Source of the DNA: JBCCXL01 sp039191605
GTDB lineage: Bacteria; Acidobacteriota; Thermoanaerobaculia; Multivoradales; JAHZIX01
Direction of reading: 5' to 3'
NCBI GenBank assembly: GCA_039191605.1
Contig: JBCCXL010000007.1
Coordinates: 234,268 to 298,267 of the forward strand
Length of the DNA stretch: 64,000 nt
Shown piece by piece: positions 15,029-24,728 of this stretch; position 1 is the stretch's first letter; each line of letters begins with the position of its first letter. Under the pieces are notes generated by a model. It did no database searches. It had not been told where the DNA came from and was given only the letters and a program-made list of their open reading frames with translations. The translations under genes were made by a program, and so were the position numbers.

Positions 15029-17056
15029 ATGCTGACTTTGGGATTGAACGGTGGCTTCTTTCGCCCCTTCGAGGACGGCACGGCGCATCAGCCGAAAACG
15101 ACTTATCACGACTCCGCCGCGGTGCTGCTGCGGGACGGGGAGATCATTTCGGCGGTAGAGCAGGAGCGCATCGACCGAATCAAGCACTCCAATAAGATCC
15201 CGCTGGAGGCGGCAGCGTTCTGCCTTCAGCAGGCTGGAGTCAGCCTCGGGGACGTCGATCGGGTGGCCTTCTACTCCCTCGAGCCGATCATCGACGGCTT
15301 GCTGCACAACATAGAGATCACCCGCAGCCTCGACGCCGAGAGCTTCCAGGCCCACGGCACGGTGCGAGAGCTGCTGCGCCACGGCCTGGAGCAGGCCTGT
15401 GGCGGCAGCCTGCCGGCGGAGGGTGTGCGCTTCGTCCATCACCACCTGGCCCACGCGGTTTCCGCTTACCTACCGTCGGGCTTCGAAGATGCTCTGGTGA
15501 TGACCATCGACGGGCAGGGGGACGGAGAATCCGGTCGGGTGATGACCGCTAGGGGAGGTCAGCTGGAGCTGCTCAAGACCTATCCGGTGAGCAAGTCCCT
15601 GGGCGATGCCTATTGCCGCGCTATTCGCCTGCTGGGCTTCCAGCAATTCGACGAATACAAGGTCATGGGCCTCGCTCCCTACGGTGATCCGAAGCGTTTC
15701 CGAGAGGACTTCCGGCGCATCTACACCCTGCAGCCGGACGGCGACTACATCCTCCACCAGGATCAATTCGCCCACCTCGCCACCCTGGTGCCGCGGCGCA
15801 CCAAGAAGGATCCCTTCACTCAGGACCATCAGGATTTCTCCGCGGCGCTGCAAGAGACGCTAGAGATCATCGTCTTCTACCTGCTCAAGAGCTGGCGCCA
15901 GAAGACCGGCTTCGATCACCTCTGCCTCGCCGGCGGCGTCGCCCACAACAGCACGATGAACGGCCGAGTGCTGGCCAGCGGTCTGTTCCAGCGTATGTTC
16001 GTGCAGCCCGCCAGCCACGACGCCGGCTGCGCCTACGGCGCCGCCCTGGCGGCGTGGTCGGAGGCGGTGCAGGAGCAGGGGGACCGGCCGATTCAGCTCC
16101 AGCGCATGCGCCGGGTGGACTACGGCCCGGACATCGGCGACGACGCTACGGTGCGCCAGCAGCTGGAGCGCTGGAGCGATCTCGTTGAGGTGGAGCCGGT
16201 GGAGGATCCCTGCACCGCCGCGGCCGAGTGGCTGGCGGACGGCAAGGTTCTCGGCTGGGTGCAGGGGCGCAGCGAGTTCGGCCCCCGGGCCCTCGGCTAT
16301 CGCAGCATCGTGGCGGATCCGCGACCGGCGGAAAACAAGAGCATCATCAACGCCATGATCAAGAAGCGGGAGGGCTTCCGTCCCTTCGCCCCTTCGGTGA
16401 TGGTGGAGCACGCCGAGGAATACTTCGACTGCAGCGGGGTGCCGCAAGACCTGGACTTCATGGTCTTCGTAGTGCCGGTGCGGGAAGCCTGGCGGGAAAC
16501 CCTCGGAGCGATCACCCACGTCAACGGCACCGCCCGGATCCAGACGGTGGATCGGGAGGTCAACGATCGCTACTGGCGCCTGATCTCCGCCTTCCGGGAG
16601 CGCACCGGCATCGGCCTGATCCTCAACACCTCCTTCAACAACAACGCCGAGCCCATCGTCAACAGCGTCGACGACTCGGTGACCTGCTTCCTCACCACCG
16701 ATCTCCACGGCCTGGTGGCGGGATCCTGCGTGGTGCGCAAGAAGGCTCCCTCAGATCAGCGCTACGACGATCTGCGGGTCAGCGTGCCGGCCCACGTGCA
16801 GGCGGCGACGGTGAGCCGCGCCCGGGAAGATGGCGTCCGGGAGACCCGCTGCGAGATTCGCAAGACCTCCGAGGCCTCCTTCCAGCACGCCATCTCCGAC
16901 GCCGCCTACCGTCTGCTCAGCGAGGCCGATGGCGCCCGCACTGTCGGGGAGCTGCTGAGCTCCGCGGTGGGGGAGAGCGAATCGGCGCGAGGTGAGCTGC
17001 TGGCGGAGCTGATCGATCTCTGGGGTCGGCGCCTGGTAGCCCTGACTCCGGCCTGA
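15029..17056 (+). CDS. NodU/CmcH-type carbamoyltransferase with extra C-terminal domain
   Basis: A 675-residue enzyme of the family that transfers a carbamoyl group from carbamoyl phosphate to small molecules such as Nod factors or antibiotics. The N-terminal Kae1-like domain has NGGFF, EQERIDRIKHS and the metal-binding HHHLAHAVSAY (about residue 136). The ATP-site region reads CLAGGVAHNSTMNGR, and the C-terminal carbamoyl-phosphate domain has GRSEFGPRALGYRSIVADPR and ILNTSFNNNAEPIV. Standard proteins end near residue 575; here about 100 more residues follow, including YRLLSEADGARTVGELL and LWGRRLVAL, resembling a PqqD-like helix-turn-helix fold. There is no biosynthetic cluster around it, so the acceptor is unknown. 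Confidence 0.88.
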   Translation: MLTLGLNGGFFRPFEDGTAHQPKTTYHDSAAVLLRDGEIISAVEQERIDRIKHSNKIPLEAAAFCLQQAGVSLGDVDRVAFYSLEPIIDGLLHNIEITRSLDAESFQAHGTVRELLRHGLEQACGGSLPAEGVRFVHHHLAHAVSAYLPSGFEDALVMTIDGQGDGESGRVMTARGGQLELLKTYPVSKSLGDAYCRAIRLLGFQQFDEYKVMGLAPYGDPKRFREDFRRIYTLQPDGDYILHQDQFAHLATLVPRRTKKDPFTQDHQDFSAALQETLEIIVFYLLKSWRQKTGFDHLCLAGGVAHNSTMNGRVLASGLFQRMFVQPASHDAGCAYGAALAAWSEAVQEQGDRPIQLQRMRRVDYGPDIGDDATVRQQLERWSDLVEVEPVEDPCTAAAEWLADGKVLGWVQGRSEFGPRALGYRSIVADPRPAENKSIINAMIKKREGFRPFAPSVMVEHAEEYFDCSGVPQDLDFMVFVVPVREAWRETLGAITHVNGTARIQTVDREVNDRYWRLISAFRERTGIGLILNTSFNNNAEPIVNSVDDSVTCFLTTDLHGLVAGSCVVRKKAPSDQRYDDLRVSVPAHVQAATVSRAREDGVRETRCEIRKTSEASFQHAISDAAYRLLSEADGARTVGELLSSAVGESESARGELLAELIDLWGRRLVALTPA

Positions 17057-17143
17057 GATCGAGGCCGGCGAGCCCTCGGCGCCCTCCCCAAGGGAGCCTG
17101 CAATGGCGGTATCTCTCGGCCCCTTGAGGGGGGCGGATCTTTC

Positions 17144-17159
17144 GATGTATAGTTACATC
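17144..17159. promoter_or_regulatory. Short palindrome upstream of the di-heme protein gene
   Basis: GATGTA-TAGT-TACATC, perfect six-base arms with a four-base spacer, in an AT-richer patch 130 bases before the next gene. It could be an operator or a short hairpin. Only one copy was seen. Confidence 0.3.
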
Positions 17160-17289
17160 TCTATCAGTTGCCGCCATCCCCCCTGCGGCCTTCGCCGGCC
17201 GGATCTCCGCTCCCGTTGACGGGCCTCCCCCGGAGATCCTCCGTGCTCTCGTTTGCCCCCCGGCAACGAAACCCGAGGAGACCTCCATC

Positions 17290-20200
17290 ATGGCTCGCCG
17301 CACCCGGCTGGCGCTCTCGCCGGCTCGACCGATCCTCGCCCGCCCGCTTCTATTCGTCCTCCGCAACTCTGCGCTGATCGCCCTCCTGGCTTTCGGCTTG
17401 TCGCTCTTGGGAGCCCCGCCGCTGGCGGCCCAGATCAGCGGGGGAGCCTTTCCCAACGTCTCCCAGACTCCCGGTGACCTGCTCTCCGGCCTCAACGCGC
17501 CGCAGCAGGGGCGCACGGCGATCATCGCGTACCACAACGGGGTGCTCTTCACCGTTCCGGAGCTGCCCAGCAGCGCGCCGAATTCGGACTTCCTGGTGCG
17601 CACCTGGGATCTGAGCAATCTCGCGAACCCGGTGGAGACCGGGCAGCACGGCGTCTCTCCGATGCCGATCAACGCCCACGGCTACTTCAAGAGCGGGGAC
17701 TATCTGGTGCTCGGCTCCAACTGGCCGCCGGAGGCGCCGTGGTCTTTCCGCGCCACCAGTCCGGAGACGGTGGAGCGCACCACCTTCCCGGATCATTGGG
17801 GCGCCGGGGTGCGGGGCCAGCTCTTCCAGCCCTGGTTCGCCGGGCAGACCTATTGGAGCTACGGCGCCGTCGGCGGTAACGCCACTCTGGAGCTGCGGGG
17901 TGTGGAGCTCGCCAGCTGGGATCACCTCGGCCTCACCGGCGTGGTGGGCCATCCCTTCCTCCTCGGCGACCTGCTGATCTTCGCCTCCGACCAAAGTCGC
18001 ACCGGCGTCGCCACCTACGATGTCTCCGACCCCACCAACCCGGTGCTGCTGGATGTTCTCTCCACCGGTGGTGCCGGCGGCTACTGGCCGGAGATCTGGG
18101 GCGGCGACGGCAAGCTCTACCTGGTCTTTCCCTATCGCACCGGCGGTAACGGCTTTCGGGTGGTGGACGCCACGGATCCTTCGGACCTGAAATTCGTCAT
18201 CGACCGCCCGCTGCCCGGCACCTCGGCGATGTACGCCCAATTCCAGGACGAATACGCCTTCATCGGCGACCACAAGATCGACATGCGCAGCCTGGAGTCG
18301 GTGCTCTTCCTCGACGGCGCCAACGTTACCCGCACCAATGACGGCGGTACCGGCGTCGACACCAGCCAATTCGCCCTGCCGCTGGGCAACCTGCTGATCA
18401 CCGGCGGCATCGGCGACGATCAGGGGATGGCGATCTGGGCCCACCAGGCGGCGCCGGATACCCGCGGGCCCTCCGTCGGCTTCCACATTCCCCAGGCGGG
18501 GCGCACCAACTATCCGGTGGGGGCGCCCATCAGCCTGCTGATCCACGAGACGCTGGAGACCAGCACGCTGGTCAACGGCACTACCTTCATCGTCCGGCCC
18601 CTCGGCGGCGCCGCCGTCGCCGGGCGCATCACCTATTCCTTCGACGATGTGCTGACCTTTACTCCGGACCAGCCGCTGCAGCAGAACACTACCTACGAGG
18701 TAGTGCTGCCCGCCGGCGGCATCGAAGACGCCGCCGGCAACGGCATGGTGGGCTATTCCTTCACTTTTTCCACCGGCTCCATGGTGGGCGGCAACCAGGC
18801 GCCGGAGGTGCAGAGCTTCACCGCCTCCGCCTATCCCGCGGCCCCTGGGGCCTCGGTGACCTTGAGCGCCAGCGCCGTCGATCCGGACGTCGAGGCGGTG
18901 GAGTATCGCTTCGACTTCGGCGACGGCTCCCCGCGCACCGCCTGGTCCTCCACCGGCTCCACCAGCCACAGCTGGGCGGACGCCGGGCATTATCGGGCGA
19001 CGGTGCAGGCCCGGGACGCCGCCGGCGCCATCGCCACGGCGCAGACCACGGTGACGGTGCTCTCGGCCCCCGCCGGTCCTTTCCCCAGCGCCGGGGGATC
19101 CCTCGTTTGCGACGACGGTAGTCGCCGCCTGTGGACCGCCAACCCCGACAACGACAGCATCACCAGCTTCGACCTCGACAGCCTGGCGAAGCTGGCGGAA
19201 GTACCGGTGTGCGACGACCCCCGGGCCCTGGGTCGCAGCGCCCTCGGCGAGATCTGGGTGGCCTGCCGGGATGACGACCGAGTTCAGGTTCTGGACTCCG
19301 GCGGCACCCTGGTAGACGAGGTGCAGATGGCCTACGGCGCCGGTCCCGCGGGGCTGGCGGTCTCTCCGGACGGCCAGTGGATCTACGTCGCCCTGGAGGG
19401 CAGCGGTTCCCTGGCTCGCTTCAACGCCGGGACCCGAGCCGCCGCCGGCGAGCTGCTCCTGGGCCCTAGCCCCCGGGCGGTGGCGGTCTCGGCGGACGGC
19501 AGCCGGGTGTACGTCACCCGCTTCCTGTCGCCGAAGCATCACGGAGAGGTGTGGGAGGTCGACACCGGCACCCTGACCCTGGCGCGAAAGCTGGAGATCC
19601 CCAAATTCGGCGGCGAGGCCCACCGCGACGGCACCGCCGAAGGCCGCGGCGTCGCCAACTACCTCACCTCCGTGGCCCTGAGCCCCGACGGCGCCCGGCT
19701 GTGGGTCACCGCCAACAAGCCGAATTTCGAGCGCGGCCTGACCTTCTTCCACGATCTCGACACCGACAACACGGTGCGCAATCTGCTGGTGGGCATCGGC
19801 ATCAGCAGCGGAGAGGTGGAGATCTCCATCGATCTCGATAACAGTGATTCCGCCTCGGCGCTGGCCTTCTCACCCCTCGGGGATTATCTCTTCGTCACCC
19901 TCCAGGGCAGCGACGAGGTGGTGGTCGTCGACGCCCTGGCGGTGGACGAGGTCAGCGGCTTCGGCTCGGTGGTCACCCGCCTCGCCACCGGCTCTGCGCC
20001 CCAGGGCATCTGCGTCGATCCCACCACCCAGCGCACCCTGGTGAAGGACTTCCTGAGCCGCAGCGTCACCTCCCTGGAAACCCAGGCCCTCTTTACCACC
20101 GGGGGCAAGACGGTGCCTTCCGCCAGCCATAGCGCGGTGAGCAGCGAGACCCTGGCCGCCGCGGTGCTCAACGGCAAGCGGATCTTCTACCACGCCTCCG

Positions 20201-21450
20201 ACCCGCGCATGAGCGCCGAGGGCTACCTCTCCTGCGCCACCTGTCACCTCGACGGCGCCCACGACGGCCGGGTGTGGGACTTCACCGGCCGGGGGGAAGG
20301 GCTGCGCAATACCACCACTCTGCTGGGCCGAGGCGGCATCGCCCAGGGCAACGTCCACTGGACCGCGAACTTCGACGAGATCCAGGATTTCGAGAACGAC
20401 ATCCGCGGGCCCTTCGGCGGCTCCGGCTTCCTCGACGACGGCGATTTCGCCGTTACCGAGGCGCCCCTGGGCCCGGCGAAGGCCGGCCTCAACCAGGACC
20501 TCGACGACCTCGCCCTCTACGTCGCCTCGCTGAACCGCGCCTCGCTGCCGCGCTCCCCCCACCGCAACCCTGACGGTAGCCTCACCAACGCCGCCCTCGC
20601 CGGCCGCAGCCTGTTCCGCAGCCTCGGCTGCCACCGCTGCCACGCCGGGGAGCAGTTCACCGATTCGGCCCTCGGGCCGACTCCCAAGCTCCACGACGTC
20701 GGCACCCTGCGCAGCACCTCCGGCTCCCGCCTCGGCGGGGCCCTCCAGGGCATCGATACTCCCAGCCTCTTAGGGCTGTGGAACGGCGCGCCCTTCCTCC
20801 ACGACGGCTCTGCCGCCACCCTGGAGGAAGTCTTCCAGGTGGCCGGCGGAACTCTCTACCTGGCGGAAGACGGCACCCCCTCCGGCGGCGGCAACACCGT
20901 GGCCCAATGGGTGGAGCTCAACAACGACGACACCGTGCGTGGCCGCGCCTACGTCGAGCTCCAGGGAATCGGCGCTCAGCTGACCTTGAACAACCTCGAG
21001 GGGGGAGACGGCGGCCTCGGGGCCCTGGAGCTGCGCTACAGCAACGCCGGTTTCCATCCCCTGGAGGTGATCGTCAACGGCTTCTCTCAGATCGTTCAGC
21101 TGCCGGACGCCGGCAACGACCCCACCTGGCGCCACACCAACTGGAACACCGTTCGGGTAGAGGACGTCCAGCTCCAGGCCGGCGCCACCAACACCGTCGA
21201 GCTGGTCTCCACCATCAGCTGGCCCAACGCCACCATCGACGACGTTATCGTCACTCCGCCGCGACTACGAAACCTCGCCGACCCCCATCGTCGCGCCCTC
21301 GCCCTGAGCCCCCAGGAGTTCAGCGAGCTCCTGGCCTACCTGCGCCAGCTGGACGGCACTCCCGAAGCCAACCCCGATCCGCGCCTCTTCTCCGGCGGCT
21401 TCGAGAGCGGCGGCACCGGAGAGTGGAGCCGAGTGGTGGGAGGAGGGTAG
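17290..21450 (+). CDS. Secreted beta-propeller/PKD/di-heme peroxidase-like protein
   Basis: A 1386-residue exported protein with a signal peptide ending near PPLAAQ (residue 48). About residues 50-390 look like an LVIVD-type beta-propeller. An Ig-like domain (390-500, ending YSFTFSTG) and a PKD domain (505-590, FDFGDGSPRTAWSS...SHSWADAG) follow, then a YVTN-like propeller (about 600-920). Two c-type haem motifs come next, CATCH near 981 and CHRCH near 1113, with the MauG-like LHDGSAATLEEVF. A carbohydrate-binding-like beta-sandwich (about 1200-1330) interrupts the haem domain, whose last helix LSPQEFSELLAYLRQLDG returns before the tail GGFESGGTGEWS. It probably acts outside the cell or in the periplasm in redox chemistry. 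Substrate unknown. Confidence 0.85.
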   Translation: MARRTRLALSPARPILARPLLFVLRNSALIALLAFGLSLLGAPPLAAQISGGAFPNVSQTPGDLLSGLNAPQQGRTAIIAYHNGVLFTVPELPSSAPNSDFLVRTWDLSNLANPVETGQHGVSPMPINAHGYFKSGDYLVLGSNWPPEAPWSFRATSPETVERTTFPDHWGAGVRGQLFQPWFAGQTYWSYGAVGGNATLELRGVELASWDHLGLTGVVGHPFLLGDLLIFASDQSRTGVATYDVSDPTNPVLLDVLSTGGAGGYWPEIWGGDGKLYLVFPYRTGGNGFRVVDATDPSDLKFVIDRPLPGTSAMYAQFQDEYAFIGDHKIDMRSLESVLFLDGANVTRTNDGGTGVDTSQFALPLGNLLITGGIGDDQGMAIWAHQAAPDTRGPSVGFHIPQAGRTNYPVGAPISLLIHETLETSTLVNGTTFIVRPLGGAAVAGRITYSFDDVLTFTPDQPLQQNTTYEVVLPAGGIEDAAGNGMVGYSFTFSTGSMVGGNQAPEVQSFTASAYPAAPGASVTLSASAVDPDVEAVEYRFDFGDGSPRTAWSSTGSTSHSWADAGHYRATVQARDAAGAIATAQTTVTVLSAPAGPFPSAGGSLVCDDGSRRLWTANPDNDSITSFDLDSLAKLAEVPVCDDPRALGRSALGEIWVACRDDDRVQVLDSGGTLVDEVQMAYGAGPAGLAVSPDGQWIYVALEGSGSLARFNAGTRAAAGELLLGPSPRAVAVSADGSRVYVTRFLSPKHHGEVWEVDTGTLTLARKLEIPKFGGEAHRDGTAEGRGVANYLTSVALSPDGARLWVTANKPNFERGLTFFHDLDTDNTVRNLLVGIGISSGEVEISIDLDNSDSASALAFSPLGDYLFVTLQGSDEVVVVDALAVDEVSGFGSVVTRLATGSAPQGICVDPTTQRTLVKDFLSRSVTSLETQALFTTGGKTVPSASHSAVSSETLAAAVLNGKRIFYHASDPRMSAEGYLSCATCHLDGAHDGRVWDFTGRGEGLRNTTTLLGRGGIAQGNVHWTANFDEIQDFENDIRGPFGGSGFLDDGDFAVTEAPLGPAKAGLNQDLDDLALYVASLNRASLPRSPHRNPDGSLTNAALAGRSLFRSLGCHRCHAGEQFTDSALGPTPKLHDVGTLRSTSGSRLGGALQGIDTPSLLGLWNGAPFLHDGSAATLEEVFQVAGGTLYLAEDGTPSGGGNTVAQWVELNNDDTVRGRAYVELQGIGAQLTLNNLEGGDGGLGALELRYSNAGFHPLEVIVNGFSQIVQLPDAGNDPTWRHTNWNTVRVEDVQLQAGATNTVELVSTISWPNATIDDVIVTPPRLRNLADPHRRALALSPQEFSELLAYLRQLDGTPEANPDPRLFSGGFESGGTGEWSRVVGGG

Positions 21451-21537
21451 CGCTGCCCTGTCGGCGCAGACGCTACCCAGCCTCGCCGCCGCGAGCCCCA
21501 TCTTCTTTCTCTAGCTCATGGCTTCGCTAGCCTCGAC

Positions 21538-22296
21538 TCAGCGCTTGTGCTCGGGGCTCATGAAGCCCGTGTGGCAGCCGGCGTCCCAGGCGTCCGGCTG
21601 GTTGCCGTGGGCGGGGATGCCGCCCTGGTCCTTGAGCATCCGGGCGAGGTGGAGGCAATTCCACACCAGGAAGGTGGTGTTGCGGTTGGTGAAGTCGTTC
21701 TCCGGACCGCCGGAGCCGGGATCCCGGTAGGAGGGACCGGGGCCAGCTTCGCCCATCCACCCGGCGTCCGCCTGGGGCGGAACGGTGTAGCCGATGTGGG
21801 AAAGGGAGAAGAGGATGTTCATCGCGCAATGCTTGACGCCGTCCTCGTTGCCGGTGATCAGCGTGGCGCCGACCTTGCCGTAATCGCGGTACTGCCCCTT
21901 GTCGTTGAAGGAGTGGGTGTAGCCGTACATCCGCTCGAGGACGCGATTGCACACCGAAGACTTCTCGCCGAGCCACACCGAGGTGCCGATGATCAGAATG
22001 TCGCAGGCGTCGACCTTGGCCTGGATCTGCGGCCAGTCGTCCCGCTCCCACTCCGGGGTCTCCGCCATGTTCTGGCCGAGGCCGGCGGCGATCTCGTAAT
22101 CCACCGGGCGCAGCACCTCGGTCTTGACGCCGTTGGCCTCGAAGATGCCCTGGGCCACCGAGATCAGGCCCTCGGTATGGGAGAGCACCGGGCTGCGACT
22201 CAGGGTGCAGTTGAGGAAGAGGACGCTCAGATCGTCGTAGCGCGCCGGCGGAGCGCTGCAGAGATGCTCATTGATGTTCTTCAGCTGTTCGGTCAC
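21538..22296 (-). CDS. Flavodoxin/NADPH-dependent FMN reductase family protein
   Basis: A 252-residue protein with a flavodoxin-like fold: LSVLFLNCTLSRSPVLSHTEGL (phosphate loop for FMN), ACDILIIGTSVWLGEKSSVCNRVLERM (second FMN loop) and VGATLITGNEDGVKHCAMNIL. These are typical of the NAD(P)H-dependent FMN reductase or WrbA-like families. The ATG is preceded by a GAGGAGG site. It stands alone, facing the di-heme gene on the other side. The substrate is not apparent; many relatives reduce quinones or iron chelates. Confidence 0.85.
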   Translation of the reverse strand: MTEQLKNINEHLCSAPPARYDDLSVLFLNCTLSRSPVLSHTEGLISVAQGIFEANGVKTEVLRPVDYEIAAGLGQNMAETPEWERDDWPQIQAKVDACDILIIGTSVWLGEKSSVCNRVLERMYGYTHSFNDKGQYRDYGKVGATLITGNEDGVKHCAMNILFSLSHIGYTVPPQADAGWMGEAGPGPSYRDPGSGGPENDFTNRNTTFLVWNCLHLARMLKDQGGIPAHGNQPDAWDAGCHTGFMSPEHKR

Positions 22297-22533
22297 GGAC
22301 TTCCTCCTCGAGGATCGACAAGATCGTTATCGGTATTGGAATATCAGATTGCCTGGCAGGCCAGGTTGCTCGGGTACTACGAAGGGCACCCTGGTGGCGG
22401 ATTTTAATTCATGGTGTCGGGGAACCCCCAGCCTATCGCGGCAGGCCAGACGACGGATTGGGCGGCAAATCCATCGGTTCGGCCTCAAGGCTCGAAGCGC
22501 TGCTTCGTGGACTCGAGGTCCTGATTCGTTGAC

Positions 22534-23964
22534 CTAAGGTACGGCGGCGCCAGATTCGGTGCCGCCAGATCCAGCGTCATCTCTGGCGCCGCGATAGGGC
22601 AGCTCGATGACGAAGTCCACGCCGCCGTCGACGCCAGGAGTGGCGCGGATGCTGCCGCCGTGGACCGCGATGGCCCGCTGGGCGATGGCCAGGCCGAGGC
22701 CGAAGCCCTGGGATCCGGCGCCGTGGGTGAAGACGTTGAAAAGAGAATCCAGATCCTCAGGGACGGGAGCCTGCCCGTCGTCCCCGATGCGCAGTCGAAG
22801 GCGGCCCCGTCGGAGGTGCTCCGCCGCGCCGGGTTCCTCTAGCTGAAGCTCGATCTGGCTCGCCCCTTCGGCGTGCTGCAGGGCGTTGCGGACGACGTTT
22901 TCGAGGGCGCGGTGGAGCAGCTCGGCGCGGCCTCGCATCACCAGCTCATTATGTTGAGGAAGTACCAGCTCGACCCGCATTCCGACGGCCTCCGCCTCGA
23001 ATTCGACGTCGTCGTGGATCGTTCGCAGCAGCTCCAGAAGGTCGAAATACTCTTCTTCTGCGCCCTCGAACGCCTCGCCGGAGGCCTCGCTCTCCAGCCG
23101 GGCGAGGGTCAGCACCTCGCGGATCATGCGATCGAGGCGCTCGTTCTCTTTCTCGATTCGCCGCAGGGCGATCTCGATCTCCTCGGGCTTGCGCCGCGCA
23201 AGCTCCACGGCGACGCTGAGGCGGGCGAGGGGGGAGCGCAGCTCGTGGGAGACGTCGTGGAGCAGTCGCCGCTGGGAGGCGACGGAGCCGGCGAGCTTCT
23301 GGGCCATGCCTTCGAAGTGGCGGGCGAGGTCGCCGATCTCGTCCCGACGCTGGAGCACTTCCGGGCCGAGATCGAGGCTTAGATCCCCCGCCGCAAAGCC
23401 GTCGAAGGAGCGCTCCAGGGAGGAGATGGGGCGGGTCCAGGCGGCGGAGAGGCCCGCCGCCAGCAGCAGGCCGACGGCGGCGAAGAAGACCGCCAGCAGC
23501 CAGGGCCAGCGAAAGAACCAGCGCAGCGGGGAGCCGTCCTCCGGCCCGAGGCCGTCCGGATAGAAGACGACGTACTCGCTCCCCGACGGGGTGGTGAGTC
23601 GCTGCACCGGGGACGGCCTCGCGTCCTCTGCCCTCTCCGTCGCTTCCATCGCCAGGGAACGCGCCAGGGCGAGGGTCACGGGATCCACCGCGCGGCCGAG
23701 AAGCTCCCGGCCGTCGCGATTCACCGCGTAGGGCGGTTCGCCTCGATTCCACACTTCCGCCAGCTGCCGGAAGGATGCCTCATCGCCGAAAAATAGGTGG
23801 GAGGTGGCGAGCTGCACGCCGACGGACGCGGGGAGATTCTGGCTGATGGGGGAGCGGGGGATGAACTCCGTCCGCAGATCCAGGAAGAGAGTGGCGAAGA
23901 CGGTGGCGGTGAGCAGCGCCCAGGCGAGGAAGTAGACGCTGAGGATCTTCCAGAAGAGCTTCAT
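22534..23964 (-). CDS. Sensor histidine kinase, CpxA-like
   Basis: A 476-residue membrane kinase. Transmembrane helix 1 (residues 8-27) precedes a periplasmic sensor domain of about 120 residues, then helix 2 (WLLAVFFAAVGLLLAAGLSAAW) and a HAMP domain. The phospho-acceptor motif LHDVSHELRSPLARL follows, and the ATPase domain has N, G1 and G2 boxes (NVVRNALQHA, IGDDGQAP, GFGLGLAIAQRAIAVHGG). It ends with an acidic tail. It is 12 bases downstream of the response-regulator gene and clearly pairs with it. In Proteobacteria the CpxA class senses envelope stress; here the adjacent efflux operon is the likely target. Confidence 0.93.
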   Translation of the reverse strand: MKLFWKILSVYFLAWALLTATVFATLFLDLRTEFIPRSPISQNLPASVGVQLATSHLFFGDEASFRQLAEVWNRGEPPYAVNRDGRELLGRAVDPVTLALARSLAMEATERAEDARPSPVQRLTTPSGSEYVVFYPDGLGPEDGSPLRWFFRWPWLLAVFFAAVGLLLAAGLSAAWTRPISSLERSFDGFAAGDLSLDLGPEVLQRRDEIGDLARHFEGMAQKLAGSVASQRRLLHDVSHELRSPLARLSVAVELARRKPEEIEIALRRIEKENERLDRMIREVLTLARLESEASGEAFEGAEEEYFDLLELLRTIHDDVEFEAEAVGMRVELVLPQHNELVMRGRAELLHRALENVVRNALQHAEGASQIELQLEEPGAAEHLRRGRLRLRIGDDGQAPVPEDLDSLFNVFTHGAGSQGFGLGLAIAQRAIAVHGGSIRATPGVDGGVDFVIELPYRGARDDAGSGGTESGAAVP

Positions 23965-23976
23965 CGCGGCCCGCTC

Positions 23977-24669
23977 CTAGCTCAGCTCCGCCAGCAGCTG
24001 ATAGCCGATGCCTCGCACCGTCTGAATCGGCGAGCGGCCGTCCGGCAGCTCCCCGAGCTTGGTGCGCAGGTTGCTGATGTGCACGTCGATGCTGCGGTCG
24101 TAGCGGGTGAGCTTGCGCCCCAGGGCGCGCTGGGAGAGGTCTTCTTTGGACACCACCCGTCCGACGTGGCGGGCCAGCTCTTCCAGCAGGTTGAGCTCCG
24201 AGCTGGTGAGCTCCAGCGCCTCCCCCCGCCAGCTCGCCAAGCGCTGGGTGGGAACCACCCGCAGGGCGCCGACCTCCACCGGCAGCTTCTCGTCGAGCCG
24301 GGATTCCGGCGCCGACCGCCGCAGGATCGCCCGCAGCCGGGCCACGAGCTCCCGGGGAGTGCAGGGCTTGGGGACGTAGTCGTCGGCCCCCAGCTCGAGG
24401 CCGACGATGCGGTCCACGTCGTCGCCGCGGGCGGTGAGCATCAGCACCGGCACGCTGGAGGTGCTGCGGATGCGGCGCAGGGTTTCGACCCCGTCGATGC
24501 CCGGCATCATCACGTCCAGCACCACGATGTCCGGCTGGGTGCTGGCGGCGGCCTCCACCCCGCGCTCGCCGTCGAAGGCGATCTCCACCTGGAAGCCCTC
24601 GACCTCCAGATACTCCCGGTGCATCGAGCACAGCTCCACGTCGTCGTCGATGAGAAGAACTTTTGGCAT
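23977..24669 (-). CDS. OmpR/CpxR-family response regulator
   Basis: A 230-residue DNA-binding response regulator. The receiver domain has the acidic pair DDD at 8-10, phospho-Asp52 in IVVLDVMMPG, and Lys101 in YVPKPC. The winged-helix domain contains LELTSSELNLLEELARHVGRVVSKEDL in parts and RYDRSIDVHISNLRTKLG, then QTVRGIGYQL. The RKLTRYDRSIDVHIS stretch is especially CpxR-like. It is transcribed divergently from the efflux operon, with three TTWAC-type repeats between them. Confidence 0.94.
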   Translation of the reverse strand: MPKVLLIDDDVELCSMHREYLEVEGFQVEIAFDGERGVEAAASTQPDIVVLDVMMPGIDGVETLRRIRSTSSVPVLMLTARGDDVDRIVGLELGADDYVPKPCTPRELVARLRAILRRSAPESRLDEKLPVEVGALRVVPTQRLASWRGEALELTSSELNLLEELARHVGRVVSKEDLSQRALGRKLTRYDRSIDVHISNLRTKLGELPDGRSPIQTVRGIGYQLLAELS

Positions 24670-24728
24670 GGCCTAAGCCTAGTGGCTTTTCTCCGCAGCG
24701 AGGGCCTCTTCGCCGGATCTTGCAAAGC

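Noticed and set aside
17350..19752. An 800-residue minus-strand frame opposite the di-heme gene
   Set aside because: Antisense reading of a GC-rich gene; composition is Gly/Val/Ala-rich with no domain.
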